DNA from: Adiantum capillus-veneris
Lineage: Eukaryota > Streptophyta > Polypodiopsida > Polypodiales > Pteridaceae
Assembly: GCA_014529385.2 (NCBI GenBank)
Contig: CM043953.1
Span: forward strand, 84,757,342 to 84,821,341
DNA length: 64,000 nucleotides
Direction of reading: 5' to 3'
Shown here: positions 32,254 to 44,649 of the stretch, one piece after another
Position numbering within the stretch: the stretch's first letter is position 1
Layout: every line of letters begins with the position of its first letter
Position numbers and translations under genes: made by a program
Notes under the pieces: generated by a model
The model's input: the letters and a program-made list of their open reading frames with translations, nothing else
Database searches by the model: none
Told to the model about the DNA's origin: nothing

Positions 32254-35110
32254 ATGAAGGAAAAATTTACCGAGCTTCTACCATATCATTTAGAAGAAGA
32301 CTCCTTGAAGGAAGCAAACATCACCTGGTTGTCAAAAGAACAGCTTGAAAGTGAGCATGTCACTATATACCATGGCTCATTCAAAAGTGCACAAGGATCA
32401 AAAGTGGAAGTTCAGATGTTGACAAAGGAAGCTCAAGATCTTGTCAAAGAAGAGACAGTCACTTTACTATGAGAGAAAATTGGCCCTAAAGACTACCTTG
32501 AATTGGAGCCTTGTGGTGTGGACTACAAGACGGCTTATGAGCTCCTACACAATGTCACAGAAGAAGGGAGGGAAATCATCTTTGACTTGAATGACTCTTC
32601 AATAGAGGTGCACATCATAGATGACTAGGTTGTTGAAGCCCTAAAGCTGTAAAGAGGAGGAAAAGCCATGAGAGACCGAGGGTTTTGCACAACTGGCATT
32701 TTCACCAGTCGATCAACCTCCTTCTTGGATCTAAAGGAAAGAGAGATAGAGCGGGCACTGCCACGTCTTCAACAGTGCGGACCTGATTACTGCTAAAAGA
32801 CCTTCGAGGTTCATAGTTTCAAATCATGCCGTGGCTTCCACATTCACACAAGCCTCTAAGAGAGAAGGAGTAATAGAAGTGGACCACACCCACTTTATTC
32901 ACACAACTCTCACTCATGTGAAAAATCCAAAGAACATTACCTTCTTGGGAGCTCCAGAAGTGCTAACACGGATAACTTACTACACTATAGGCCAGGCAGA
33001 GCATCTATCGCCTGCTCCAAAGAAAAATATATGGCTACTGAACAAGACTGTTGATGAAGAAGAAGTGCAGACCAGAGCTCCACCAGTGGCGACAAGACTA
33101 GTCAATGTCCCCAACCATGAAACAGCTACTGCAGCAAGAGCTGCAAAAAGCGACAAGGAAGAAGAAGAGACGATGGAGGAAGACACTCCTCTCTAAAAAA
33201 ATAAAACAGAAAAAGAAAAAGCAAAAAGCCACAAAACAGCCATGCCTTGCTGTAGCAATAGAGGAACCAATTCAAAAGTAGCAAGAGTAGAAAGAGAGAA
33301 GGCAGATTTTGAGATGGAGAGAGGACTCAAAGGGGATTTTGAGGAGAGAAATGGAAACCATCTCCAAGAAGGATGAAAATTTGAATAAAACACCCCACGT
33401 TCAATACGAAGGACAATCCTTGAGCCGGCTTAGAACATCTCTATCACCATGAAGAACGTCAACAAGAGCAAGTCAAGGCACAAGAAGAAGACGATACACT
33501 GCCTAAAGAGGACTCACCTAAAGAACACGTCAACCCTGCTGACTGCAGAAGTTCCACACTTCTCTCCTCCAAGCGGACCACCACAACCGGAAGAGATAAC
33601 ACCATCATAACCAAAAGCGACCACTCTCTTGCTAGCAATATGACACCATGATCAGAACCACCCAAAGAAACTTCCAATGAGCAAGTGGATAAACTAATCA
33701 TCCCAATAGAGACACCAAGTACTCAAGACCACCAGCCGAATGAGCCAATCACCACCAAGGCTTATGATACATCACAACGAATCAGCCTGAAGCAAGCAAC
33801 ACAAGATTGAAAATAATTAGTTGGCACAATCAGAAGCTAGGTTCCAAGAGAAAAATACACTTCTAAACGAGCTCAAGGACAACCCTACAATAGCCATACT
33901 ACAGGCACATAAAGCAATGGAACAAAAAGTTAAAGACCTTGAGATGGAGCTGAAGCTAGAGAAATGTAGAGAAGAGAACTTTCCATAAGGTTTATGCAGT
34001 GGGAGGAGAGATATCAACATGAATTTGAACAACTAAAAGCGGAATTGAGCAAAGCTCAAGCAGCTGCTGCGGCATAGGCCACCACACCAAGGGAAAAACA
34101 TGTAGATTTTGCAATGCAAGATAAAGACACCATAAAATTAATGAACTTTGAAGCAACTACCATTGAAGAGGCCAGTCTTCCAGAGCTAGATATTTCTCAT
34201 GATGAAGCTGGACCCTCTACTCGACCGAAAAGCTTAAGAAGCGTAATTAAAGAAGCAGGTGCAAGAGGAGACCGAGACCATGTGGAAAGAAGCCATGCAG
34301 TGGGAAGAGCGGATACTGCATTCCATCAATGTCAACCTCCTCACATCATCAAATATCAATGAGGTATGTCATCAAAGAACTACCCGTTCCCCTCATCAAA
34401 TTTGAAGTACTCCAAATCAAAGAGAGAGTATTCAAGGATTTCCAAGCCAACCCAACAATGGCACATCCCAAATGGTGGGAGATCTAGCTGAATCAGCACT
34501 CCACAAATGCACCAACTCATATCAAACAAGATCCTTTGTAGTGTCTGATACCAAGAGTCAGAACTTGGCAGCAACATACTCTCCTCCAACAAAAGTGACC
34601 GACTTGGCTCAACTACCCCAAGTTTCCACCACCTTTAAACAACCAACCCACATAAGCCTACATGGTGGAAACATTGTCCTTGACCATTCGACTGTTTCGC
34701 GGAATTTTGGATTTAGTTTGCATCATGCTAGTAAAGGTTGCAAAAATGCTCCTAACCAGTTTGCAAACTTTTCACCATGTAGAGAAAATAGATGCAGCAT
34801 GGGTGTCCTTTCTCGAAGGCGCCAAGGGCTTATGCTATGATTTATCAAGACATCCCTCCAAAGAAGTGCTCCATGGATTCTATTCTTGGATGATGTTTCT
34901 CTACCATCCTAATATATGCAGACGGTTAAAGAAGCATTCTACACGGGCTTCTTCACTTATCGGTCCAAGATCTTTGGCCCCGTCATCACCAATCTGCGGG
35001 TGAGATTGGTCAATTACTCCGGAGTTGAACAAATAAAGAAACCATGTAGCTTATGTCCACTGAAGATAAAGAACTCCACCTCAGATACCAACAAGGTCTA
35101 GAGTAGCACA
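32254..35110 (+). pseudogene. Unrecognised decayed coding island
   Basis: Plus-strand pieces read as real protein but match no family I know. 32254-32472 (MKEKFTELLPYHLEEDSLKE) continues past a TGA to about 32628 (YKTAYELLHNVTEEGREIIF). 32831-33196 is a Thr/Ala-rich segment ending in an acidic run. 33810-33990 has heptad-like ENTLLNELKD..AMEQKVKDLEMELKLEK, a likely coiled coil. 34472-34840 and 34662-35003 overlap in different frames (FHHVEKIDAAWVSFLEGAKGL). Composition and coiled coil fit a structural Gag-like protein of an RT-less LTR element, and a polypurine tract follows at about 35187. That reading is inference. Confidence 0.35.
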
Positions 35111-35184
35111 CACAAAGGGCAGCGACAAGGAAGCCCGACCACTACTTAGCACCCTAAGTAGCTGTGTCGTGGATGACATAGGCA

Positions 35185-35500
35185 AGGAGGGGGGGAATGG
35201 AAAGAGCATCAAAAGGGACACCACTCATTTTTTTAAAGCCAATTGATTGTATTAAACCCCTTTGTATTACTATAAAATCTCACAGTCCAAAGCCATTGTA
35301 ATATTATTGATTTGCCAATGAGTTTAAAGGGGTTGAGGGTCTCCAAGTTTGTAATCATATGTAGTTTTGAAGCTTTGTATTGAGCCCAAATAGCTAGGAA
35401 TTCATTCTTTGAACCTTGGCTAAGGTATAAAAAACAACTTTTGTAATTAAAAACCTAAGTTTTTGGATAATGAAAGCAAGCGTTTGCTGCAAAAGGAAAA
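35185..35500 (+). promoter_or_regulatory. Candidate polypurine tract and LTR-like sequence
   Basis: AAGGAGGGGGGGAATGGAAAG at 35185-35205 is the strongest polypurine run nearby, just after the coding island. The next 300 bases contain two TATA-like words (CTATAAAATC at about 35271, GTATAAAAAA at about 35426), as an LTR promoter region would. No partner LTR was found upstream, so the call is tentative. Confidence 0.35.
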
Positions 35501-38500
35501 CGTGAGTCTACTGTTTCTTTGATTCCTTGTATCTCTCTCATGCAGTGTTGCATTGCTATTTTGAGCATACTAACACGTTCGCATGTAAAAGCTTTTCCAT
35601 TTAATGTAAGTTTCTCACGATGAAAGTGTGTTTTTAGTCGTGTTGTCTACAAGTTGATTTTGCTTCCTATACACAATACATGCACCAAAAATAGTTTTTG
35701 ACCTTAATAATAGGTAGAGCAGGTCTAGAGGAAGCTTAGAGTGCTTCGGCCATCAAAATTGACTGACCTAAAATAGGGTGTTTATCTTACATGCGATTTT
35801 GTTCGAGTGTTATATTTGAGCACGTTCAAGCGGTAAAGATACACTATGTCCTTGGAGTAGTAAGTTTCATTGCATTCGGAGACTCGTAGCTATGCCAAAT
35901 CATTGGATCAAGCTTGCAGTAAGAAAAGTAGCTTTTGATATCTGACACACATTTTAGACTGAGATAGGCAAGAGGTTTAGACCCGTGTTTTTTGAGAGAT
36001 TAGCTATCTCTTCTAGCCTCCATGCACTAGTCGGGTTAGCTACGTCCCATGGATTGACAATTTTTATGTCTGTGGTTCTCGCTTTGCTAGCATTGATATG
36101 GTGAGGTTTGGCAGCCAATCGACATTTGATTGCTAAGAAAGGGTGAGAGGAACTAGAAAGTTCAGACTTATCTAAAAGCATGCATTGGGAAGGTCATCGC
36201 TTGGAAATGTCTAAAGTAGAAGTACGTGTGGATATGTAAGAATCTATCTAAAGGCTAAGGATTAGTGAGGTGGATATATTACTCGCTACAACGGGCATGA
36301 GGGTTGGGATCAAGGGTGGTTCTTATGTCCATAAATATCTATGGTGGAGATTTTTTTGCAGTGAAGTGATCACATGTATATGGGATCCATGCCCATACTA
36401 TGGCGCACGATTGGTTTGCTCGACTTCGATTGCAGTTGTACGACATGTGGTAAGACAAATCACCTATGAAGAGGCATAAAGGTACATAATCAGCTTAATC
36501 GCTCAAACGATGGAGTTATTATGCATGAGTATGGTGAATTAAGCAAAACACAATCATTACTTCACATGCATAACAACAATACCAATTTCCTAGATTTGTT
36601 TGAAGAATAGTGACACTTGAACTATGGTAGCATCAGGTGGTTGCATCTTGGAATTGAGCCGTTGACAATGAAAGGACCCACCTTGTGATTTTGAGGACAT
36701 CCTATTGTCCTCTTGTGTGCATCAATCCTTAGCTTGGCAATCTTTCTCAAGCATACCAATTGTCTTGATCCATTATATTTGCATGATATGCCCAAAGGCC
36801 AACATGGTTATATAATGGTTTGGTGCATGTTTTGTTTGTAGTTTGTGGTGCATCCTAAAGGGGTTTGTGATTATTGGAGCCATGGACAAGGGAAGCAAGC
36901 TCATAGGCAAGGGTTTTTGGTTTGCAAACAAGCCTTAGCAATGCAACCTCAAAAGGTTGTGAAATTTTAAATGTTGTCTTTGGCATGTGTCCCTCAGTTG
37001 GACTTCAAAGCATCCCCAACTTCAAAGCATCAAAGCCTAAATGCACCGATCACACTTTTAGCAATAGGCTTTGCAATTTAAGACCTACATCCGGTTCCTC
37101 TTTTGATAGTGGCATTCTCAATTTATGACTTAACTCCAAGGTTTGGTGCTTTTTCATGTAGCATCCACCTTCCACTCTTGAACTCTATCAACCCATATAT
37201 CATTGGATAGCTCTTGACGAGTAGAATTTAAATAGCCGAGCTTCACAAATTTTGGAATATGTTTGCAAAAAATTTATCAGATGCCCAATTTCGAGGGGAG
37301 ATAATAACATGAATTTCTTTGAAGGACCCTTTTGAGACCCCAAAATTCCCCTAATGCAAGAATGTCTCATTTCAAATTTTGGTCGTTGACCATAACTTTT
37401 GTATATGAAATAAAAACTTTATGGAAATATGGGTTTAGTGTGTGACAAAAACTTTGAAATTTATCTTTGACTTCAAAGGATAAAAAAAGAAACTTTACTA
37501 AAACAAGTAATTTTTTGCGTAAAATTGTAATTGATTGCTCATCTTAGATGAGCATTGAATGTTGTCAGTCTTTATTGAGACATTGCATACGCTTCACAAC
37601 TCTATTACATTCCTACAAAGATATTTTTCAAAGAATTTTGAGCCTACTTGAAAAATAAATGACCTACCTTTAAGAAGCTCCTCAATACCTAATAGATCTC
37701 ACCATGCACAATCCTTAGGTCCATATTTTGCCCCATTTGGCTAGAATTTATACCGGAAACTAGATTTCACAAGCAAAGCCTATCTTCTCGGCCCCAAAAT
37801 GCAACATGTAGTTTGATCATGGCACACAAACATCCTCTATGCTTTGACAGACACGAGTAGTCCTCGATGCAACACGTTGGTATCTCACCTCAATTGGCCC
37901 CATTTTTTCAAAAAATAAGACTTATTCTCAAATTTAATCCTCTTGGTCCCAAAATGCATTGAAAATTCCACATATCTTTGCTTCCAATACCTTGGAAATT
38001 GTGGAAACATTTTTTTGGCTATTAATAGAGCAAGCAAATAAAGTGGCCACATTGTCGATGGTAAATTGTCAGATTTACAAGTCCACATTGTCAGATGTCC
38101 TATGCACTTCTTTTGCAAGAAAAATTGGAAAAAAAAAAACAATGGCAAGAACCACATTAGGGTTACTTTATATGATTCATTCAGTGTACTTGATTGTGGA
38201 ATGCACACCCACCTCCATTTTCTCCTTTCACAACAATCGTGGCATCATTAGGTGGAGGGAATTCCATGCTTACATAGGGAGGCGAATCAAATTGACCCAA
38301 CCATTATGCTTTGGTGTCACATATTTAGTGCCATAGAACTTTATTCCCTTGCCAAAGGATGACAAGAGCTTAACAATGTCCACATGAATTGCTTCAAAAG
38401 TGCCTATGGAAGTATCCGTTGACTCCCACTCCACATGATTTAATGGAAACATGTGTGGAGAAAATAGCCAGCTGAAAACCATTTTTTAAAATAGAAACTC

Positions 38501-38556
38501 CCATTGCACATTTGATAAGATAGAGCAACATAGAAAGTTGGGCTCCACAATGCACG

Positions 38557-38559
<3 letters not shown>
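35501..38559. other. About 3 kb without recognised gene
   Basis: AT-rich, with scattered frames of 60-125 codons on both strands (for example 37959-38336 plus, 37885-38208 minus) that overlap each other and show no domain. Nothing here could be supported as a gene, RNA or element. Confidence 0.5.

Positions 38560-38588
<29 letters not shown>
38560..38588. repeat. (CA)n microsatellite at a LINE 3' end
   Basis: About 14 CA units. On the minus strand this is a TG repeat starting three bases after the LINE 3' block (38592-38629). Confidence 0.92.
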
Positions 38589-38591
<3 letters not shown>

Positions 38592-38595
<4 letters not shown>

Positions 38596-38629
38596 ATCAT
38601 CCGCGGAGGTCAAATATGACCTATGGTCC
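38592..38629 (-). mobile_element. Second LINE 3' terminus with hairpin
   Basis: The minus strand matches the LINE 3' end at 13590-13629 over 35 bases with two mismatches, including the hairpin AGGTCA-TATT-TGACCT (38607-38622) and the terminal GATAATA. It is followed by TG repeats instead of TCTA repeats. This is an independent insertion of the same LINE family or of a non-autonomous relative. Confidence 0.75.
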
Positions 38630-38702
38630 CTGATGACAAAACATTACAATGTTTGCTTTCTAGTGAAGCATAGATACATATCAGTTAAGGACTGAGGGTC
38701 CG

Positions 38703-39471
38703 TCAAAAGGGTAATAAAAATGAAAAGGAAGATGAGAGATGAAACCTAGGGGGGCTCCAATGGAAGGGAGCCCGGTTTGAGAGTTCGAAACTCCTAGATG
38801 ATGGCTTTACCATCTCGGTAGACTGCCCATTTGCCTTGTTTGCGAGCTTCGTGCATCTTCTTGAGTTCACTTTCTTTGATTCGGGGTCAACTCTTCGAAG
38901 ATCCAAATCTTTGTTCCCTTCAGGAGGTAAGACTGGCGTAGTAGCTTCCGTCGCTCTTTTGTGTCCTTGAAAGTAAGGATACAATGCTTGGGGGGCACAC
39001 TTCTGTGTGTCGTTGATCCAAGAGATGGTTTCTGGCTTGATAGTTACTGGTTGGAGAATGTCATTAAGCTTGGTGATTCCATCTTCAAGAGTATCCTCGT
39101 CTGTGCACCATGGCGGATGGAGTCCGCAAATCCGAACCTTCATGCCGATGGATTGTTGTAATCGATTTTCTCGTATTGCTGCCTGTACTTCAATGAAATT
39201 TTTTTTAATGTGTTTCTTCATGAGCTTCTTCTTGGGCTGCTTTGACTTCCGCCTCATGTGCTTTCGCAGTTGGAGCTTGGCTCCCGATGTCCTTCATTTT
39301 CTTAAGCTTGCTCAAACGATCCTTGAGCTGAGCATTTTACTCAATGAGCTCTTGGACTTGGGCATCTAGAGTTGTGATTCTCGCGTCTTGACGGGCAGTC
39401 GTGTCTTTCTTTGATGCTGGTGCGATCGCAAGAAAACTTTTGCGAGTGCAAGCGATTGGCGTCGAAGTCAT
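38703..39471 (-). pseudogene. LINE ORF1-like protein (coiled coil plus RRM-like core)
   Basis: From ATG 39471 the minus strand reads MTSTPIACTRKSFLAI, then a heptad-like coiled coil (LDAQVQELIE, stop, NAQLKDRLSKLKKM; AEVKAAQEEAHEE), then after a one-base shift near 39220 KNFIEVQAAIRENRLQQSIG and MKVRICGLHPPW...LNDILQPVTIKPETISWI, with an RRM-like strand order. It ends at 38703 with a Pro/Ser-rich tail. Only about 75 bases separate its end from the LINE 3' terminus at 38629, so this copy carries ORF1 without endonuclease or RT. It may be a non-autonomous derivative or an internally deleted LINE. Related cores occur in plant LINE ORF1 proteins. Confidence 0.5.
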
Positions 39472-39863
39472 CGTATTTCGAGGGTGGGAACAACCCCCTG
39501 TTTTTTAAACTTAGGTTTCTCCTTGTATTTTTTGTGGTGCTGCCTCGCAGACCTTGACAACACTAGATGCAGCAGGACGACAGGGACAAGGCAAGGATGC
39601 AGGGTCAGGACGAGGTACAGCAGTTACCAGGAGCAGGGCAAAGTTGGCCAGAGTGGGAGCAGGGCGATGCAGATGCAGAACGGGGACATAACTGAGAGAG
39701 GGGGCATTGCAGATGCAATAACACATGCGACGAGGGCTGGGGGTCTTTCACTGTATGGTAAGCAGTGCTGAGGCTAATGCCTCCCCATAGGGCCGTCCTC
39801 ACCCAGGGGAAGACGAGCAGGGGTTGGGTCCGAAGCTGAAGCTTAGGGTTCGATGACGCTGTG

Positions 39864-39867
<4 letters not shown>

Positions 39868-39931
<64 letters not shown>
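39868..39931. repeat. (GA)n microsatellite
   Basis: About 32 uninterrupted GA units. Confidence 0.95.
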
Positions 39932-39933
<2 letters not shown>

Positions 39934-40031
39934 TCTCTCAAGAATTAGACTTTGAAACTGAAACTATGAAAATGTACACGAGGTGGATTTATGACCAAGG
40001 TGCAATGCAAGTATGAACTTGTAGTAGACTA

Positions 40032-40123
40032 TGTCATAGGACGTTGACCTCATAAACTTAGGTGAGGTGTAGGATATTGTGTCATAGGATGTTGACCTCA
40101 TAGCTTAGGTGAGGTGTAGGATG
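40032..40123. repeat. 48-bp tandem duplication
   Basis: TGTCATAGGACGTTGACCTC at 40032 recurs as TGTCATAGGATGTTGACCTC at 40080. The following TAGGTGAGGTGTAGGAT is shared, with small indels. Confidence 0.85.
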
Positions 40124-41639
40124 CTATCATAGGAATGATTCCCACATCTAGCATTCCCCCTTTCATCTCATAAGCTCACCTAGGAATTGATACTATGCTC
40201 AATAATTGAGTTTGGATAAAAAACAATGGAAGGAAAGCTAGCATGGACTCTAAAAAAGGTTTAGATGTGATGATGCGTTAACATGACTATAGATAAACTA
40301 ACCATGAATGGAATAGAGGCTACACAAAAACCAGCTTAGCTTAGAGGCAAGTGTTTTGAGCTAAGAGGCATGTGTTTTCATGTTTAGAGGTTGAGCCACA
40401 CATAGCACACCTGATGCTCAACCTAACCAACTTATATAGACACTTCTCCTCTATATTAAGAACCCCTAAGTGTGTATTCTTGGAATAGTTTACTTTGTAA
40501 TCCCTCTTCCCATAGACTTGTAACTACCAAGGACCCTTCTCTTGACATTACTCCCCCCTTGCAAAACTTTCGTCATCCTTGAAACCATTAGTAAAAGATC
40601 TTGTACTAAACACAACAATGTTTTCCTAATAAACCTATGATAGGTGAAAGAGTCTCTCATAAAATTGTATGGTTGCAATCAGATAACTCCCAACTAGGAC
40701 CTCTAAAGAGGTTGTCCCTTTGGTCATACGTGATCTTAAACTCATAGAAGAGCTACCTTGGTTGAGGTGCACATCAAAGCAAAACTTATGCTTCTAATCC
40801 TGAGAAATTACTTCCACAAATGTGGAATGCTTACATACTAGCATCGCTTGCTTGTGATACAAAGTTTTTTTGGCACCCTCTATCTAAGACCACATGTACA
40901 TTTACTCTCCACATGTGGAGTAAATCCCAAAACTAGTGATGTTCTCTTGAAAGAAAGAAGAGCCTTTTGTAGAGTGACTATAATGAACTAAACATAATGG
41001 GATCCCAAACACTTCTAAGCTCCACAATCTAATGGATGCTACACTATGCTTAGTCATACTTGCATTGTATTTAAGTCTACACCCCTATACTTAAAAAGTC
41101 TTTGCCCCTATAAATACACAATTTCATAATTTGAGTTGTCCAGGTGTGATAATGCATATGATCATGACTAACTCAAACTTCACACTCGTCATGTAGTGAG
41201 AATGGATCTTGGTTTGAATAGTGACCAAGGCATTACACGCATAAGTCACACCATACCACCTCGTAGAGATATCGATAATGTTTCGATGGAGCTTTTGCTG
41301 ATAGCAAATGCAAAACTAGTACATGTTATACTTGTATGTAGCACCAAACACAAGTCAAAAAACATCATCTCTCCTTTCAACGAGTCCACCCAAGTTTGGC
41401 ACCCCATGCTACAACAATGCCCTAAAACTGGTATGTATCATCTTTTCTATCTAAACCCATTTACACAACACTTGTGTTTGGTGCCATCCAAGTCAAGAAG
41501 TTGGTAGGTGCCATTCTTAAACTTGTTTGTAATCCAAAAAGTACATTTTCATTTTATTTGAAACTTCCTTTGAAAGGTACAATCCAACTCGCCATTGCAT
41601 CTCAATACAAGATCCCCTTTTTCAATTCATTTATCTTTC

Positions 41640-42985
41640 ACTTTCTCATGTGCTTTCTTCTTGAATTTTCCTTTAACAGGATTTTATAATGATCAAGAGC
41701 CAAGACTTTATCAAGATGCAACAAATGACAAAACAAAAGTCTCTTGTGCCATACTTCATGATTTTCATCACTCACTTCACACAAAAACCTCAATGCTCGA
41801 ATTTCTTCTTCAAGGTTTACCATATAACAAAAAAAATGAACAAAAGCTAGTACTTGTTCTCATTGATCTTTCTATAAGTCCACAAAGCACATGGAAGCTT
41901 TAAATTCCATGAATTTCTATGGCTTTGTTATTTTAGTGAGATATCTTCATAGGATCTCCATTGAACCTCTCATTCAAGCCATTGAATTAAGGTTAACATG
42001 GACTTTGTTATTTTAGTGAGATATTTTCATAACATCTCCATTGAACCTCTCATTCAAGCCATTCAATTAAGGATAATATGGACTGGTATACTTATGTTGT
42101 ATGTACAAATTTTCACATAAGTAATGGATCAATTCTCCTTGAAATCTTGGACCTATATCTATAGAACTTCTAGGTCGGTAGAAGAGTAGTTGGGTATTGA
42201 GAGTCACATTCAAAGAACTTAACCTCCATAGATGGAATTACATAGAAATATTTATTCTAAGTTGGAGCTTCCATGACAAGTAGTGGACCCAACATCTTTT
42301 TGAACTTCTTGAAACATTTCTCACATTCTTGTGTCACTCTAAAGGATCATCCTTAGTTGTTGTTGTGGAGGATATAAAAGCTATCATGGAAATGAGATAA
42401 ACATGGACAAAGTTTTAACATTTTGGGTGAAATTAGCCAATTGTTTTGTCCTTTAGGTACAGTAAATGCAACAATTCTTTTAACTTTATTAGAATCTACC
42501 TCAATCCCATGCTTTGAGTCCACATACCAAACAAACATGACTCTTGGTTGAGATTAATAGAATTCCTTTGGATTCAATTACCCTTCACAACCATCATACC
42601 TTTAGCCATTTCAAGCTTCATGTTCTTACCGTAAACTATAAGCACAAAAGTCATCAATGCAGCTTCTCAAGAACTTCCCAAGAAAAGGTGAGAAATCCTA
42701 CACCACCTTTCTTTCATAAGATTGTAGCCATTGGTGAGTCCAAAAGGAAGAACACAGTAGCAAGAAGAGCCCCAAGTAGAGATGAATGTAGTCTTCCTTT
42801 GGTCTTCAGGTGCAATAACAAGCTGAAAACATTGTGACTATCCATCACAAACACTATAATGCTATTATCCTCTAACAAAGTCCAAAACCTAATCAATGAA
42901 ATGCAAGTAAGAAGGGTCATTCTTGGTGGCTATATTCAAGGGATTGTATTCAACATAAATGGCAAAAGCCCCAAAAATTTTGGTC
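41640..42985 (-). pseudogene. Ty3/Gypsy pol remnant (RT to integrase end)
   Basis: Minus-strand pieces in order. NPLNIATKNDPSYLHFIDQVLDFV (from about 42960) is followed by DGYSQCFQLVIAPEDQRKTTFISTWG and LPFGLTNG. CIDDFCAYS is the degraded YIDDF catalytic motif (about 42640). HGIEVDSNKVKRIVAF is the thumb (about 42500) and TQECEKCFKKFKKMLGP the connection (about 42330). After a gap with an 80-bp duplication, EEEIRALRFLCEVSDENHEVWHKR (41640-41823) resembles the integrase C-terminal helix. The RNase H and integrase core are missing. Many stops and frameshifts show an old copy. Confidence 0.7.
41921..42080. repeat. 80-bp tandem duplication
   Basis: Units 41921-42000 and 42001-42080 share TTTGTTATTTTAGTGAGATA and CTCATTCAAGCCATT, with few differences. 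Confidence 0.9.
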
Positions 42986-44439
42986 AAGAAGCAATGTCTT
43001 TGACAGCGCTTTCAAAGAACTATACTTAAGAATTTATGATAACCTATATAAAATTTTCAATGGTATAGAATGCACCGTTTGAATTCATTAAGAATAAAAG
43101 TACTTTTATAAATAAGTTTGAGGATACACATCTTAAGTTATATGTGAATACTGTCATCTTTTCTACTTGCAAAAGTACTGACAAAGTAGAAAAATCTGAC
43201 CACCTTTCAATGCATTCACCCACATTCTCCTCGTCCATCCTTCTTGGGAGTAGCCACCATAGGCTTCACCCATTTAGCATATCCACCACTAGATAAATAA
43301 AAATTTCTTACAATAGCTAACTCCCTACCTTGAAAGAGAAAAATGGAAAATGTAAGGATCCGTAAGTGTGAGGTCCCCACCCCGCCGTCTCAAACGGCGG
43401 ATCTGATGGTAAACCTGGTGGCCACTAGATCTATAGCGGAAGCAAACAAAGTGGTTCAAGGTTCATCTAGCGGACGATCTCTCTTCACAAGTGAGTCGAG
43501 TTTGAGCCTACTAGAAACGAGATCTAGCTCCACCTCGCAGGGGAAGCGTGTTTAACTTATCTAGAGATCCTAAGACCCACCTTCCAAGAGGAGAGAATTC
43601 CCGAGTGCCTTTTTGTCCATGTTTTAGAGGCACGTTCACTTGAGACTTCGCCACTCTAGGGGCAATGAGTAATACTAGTGTCGATTTATAACACTATTGG
43701 GACGAAGAGTTCCCGACCAATCGGGACCACCCTTCTCATAGGCATTGGCAACCTGAGCCAAGCCCCCACTTTCCACCCCCACACTCACACTTCTTCGTGT
43801 GTCCTAATTACTACCACAATGGTTGTTCAACATATAAGTTCCTTGATTAGGTTCCGATTCACAAGGTTCATTAAGACAGCCCTTCAACCAGTATTGCAAA
43901 GAGGCACCAATACAGTAATTCTAGTAAAAATTCTACTCAAATTTATTCATTAAAATTCCAATGTTCTGGAGATACAACATCCCCCTCCAGCGAGAGTTTA
44001 CTCCTCTCGTTGTCGCCTAGCTGTCCATACAACTAGGTATGTCCACGGCATAGAACGCACGACATGGACATTTCCACCGCATAGAAAGCAAGACGTGGGT
44101 TCCCACCGCATAGAAAGCAAATCATGGGTAGAGGCCCTAAGCTAGCAACTCTAGCTACTGCGAAATCATCGCGAGCCGCCCTTTGTGATCAGTAGGGGGA
44201 TTAGGACTAGTTCAACATTGGAAATAGAAATGAACAGGCGGAGCTAAATTTTCCCTAGCAGACATTCTTTCCTATTTCAAACATTATATCCATCAACCAT
44301 TTTTTTAGAATTTAATATACAATTGAATTCAAATGCCGAGGTTTCCGTCGGAATTTTCCAACATGTTAAGGGATATGTTCTTTCCTAACTTATCGTATGC
44401 AATGTTAAATTAAATAACTTGAATAAAAATGTGACCTAC
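42986..44439. other. Non-coding stretch, partly GC-richer
   Basis: No recognised gene. 43340-44150 is richer in G and C than its surroundings and contains about three 30-bp repeats at 44043-44130. A 91-codon and a 70-codon plus frame here have no domain. Confidence 0.45.
44043..44130. repeat. Three imperfect ~30-bp tandem units
   Basis: CCACGGCATAGAACGCACGA at 44043, CCACCGCATAGAAAGCAAGA at 44074 and CCACCGCATAGAAAGCAAAT at 44103, each followed by CATGG or GTGGG. Confidence 0.8.
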
Positions 44440-44580
44440 CTCCTCCATTTCCTTGTCATTGGCCCGTGAGATGGCTGGTACTTGGTCGTCCATGGGAGCT
44501 TTTCGTTTCCCATTCGGGTTGCTTGTTCTCGCCTCACGGTTGTGGGCACCACCGAAGCGAGTTCTCTTTACCGGGGCCAT
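44440..44580 (-). CDS. Possible first exon of an unknown gene (47 codons)
   Basis: An ATG at 44580 opens 47 codons beginning MAPVKRTRFGGAHNREARTS and ending KEMEE. Immediately after the last full codon (44440) stands GTAGGT, a good splice donor in phase 0. The peptide is basic with a possible nuclear-type KRK cluster. I recognise no family and see no convincing second exon on the minus strand toward 43 kb, where a Gypsy remnant lies. It is the only stretch in the window that looks like a host exon rather than a transposon, but chance cannot be excluded. Confidence 0.25.
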
Positions 44581-44649
44581 TTTATACTCACTACTTAATT
44601 GACAAACTTGGACAAAAGAACTAATGTCCGAGAATACCATAACAATCAA

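Larger units (their letters stand above)
39472..41639. other. Non-coding stretch with GA repeat and a tandem duplication
   Basis: Holds a (GA)n tract (39868-39931) and a 48-bp tandem duplication (40032-40123). The rest is AT-rich with no supported gene; a 103-codon plus frame at 41196-41507 has no recognisable domain. Confidence 0.5.

Noticed and set aside
37885-38336. Overlapping 107- and 125-codon frames on opposite strands as a gene pair
   Set aside because: Neither shows a domain, start context or splice pattern, and they mirror each other in AT-rich DNA.
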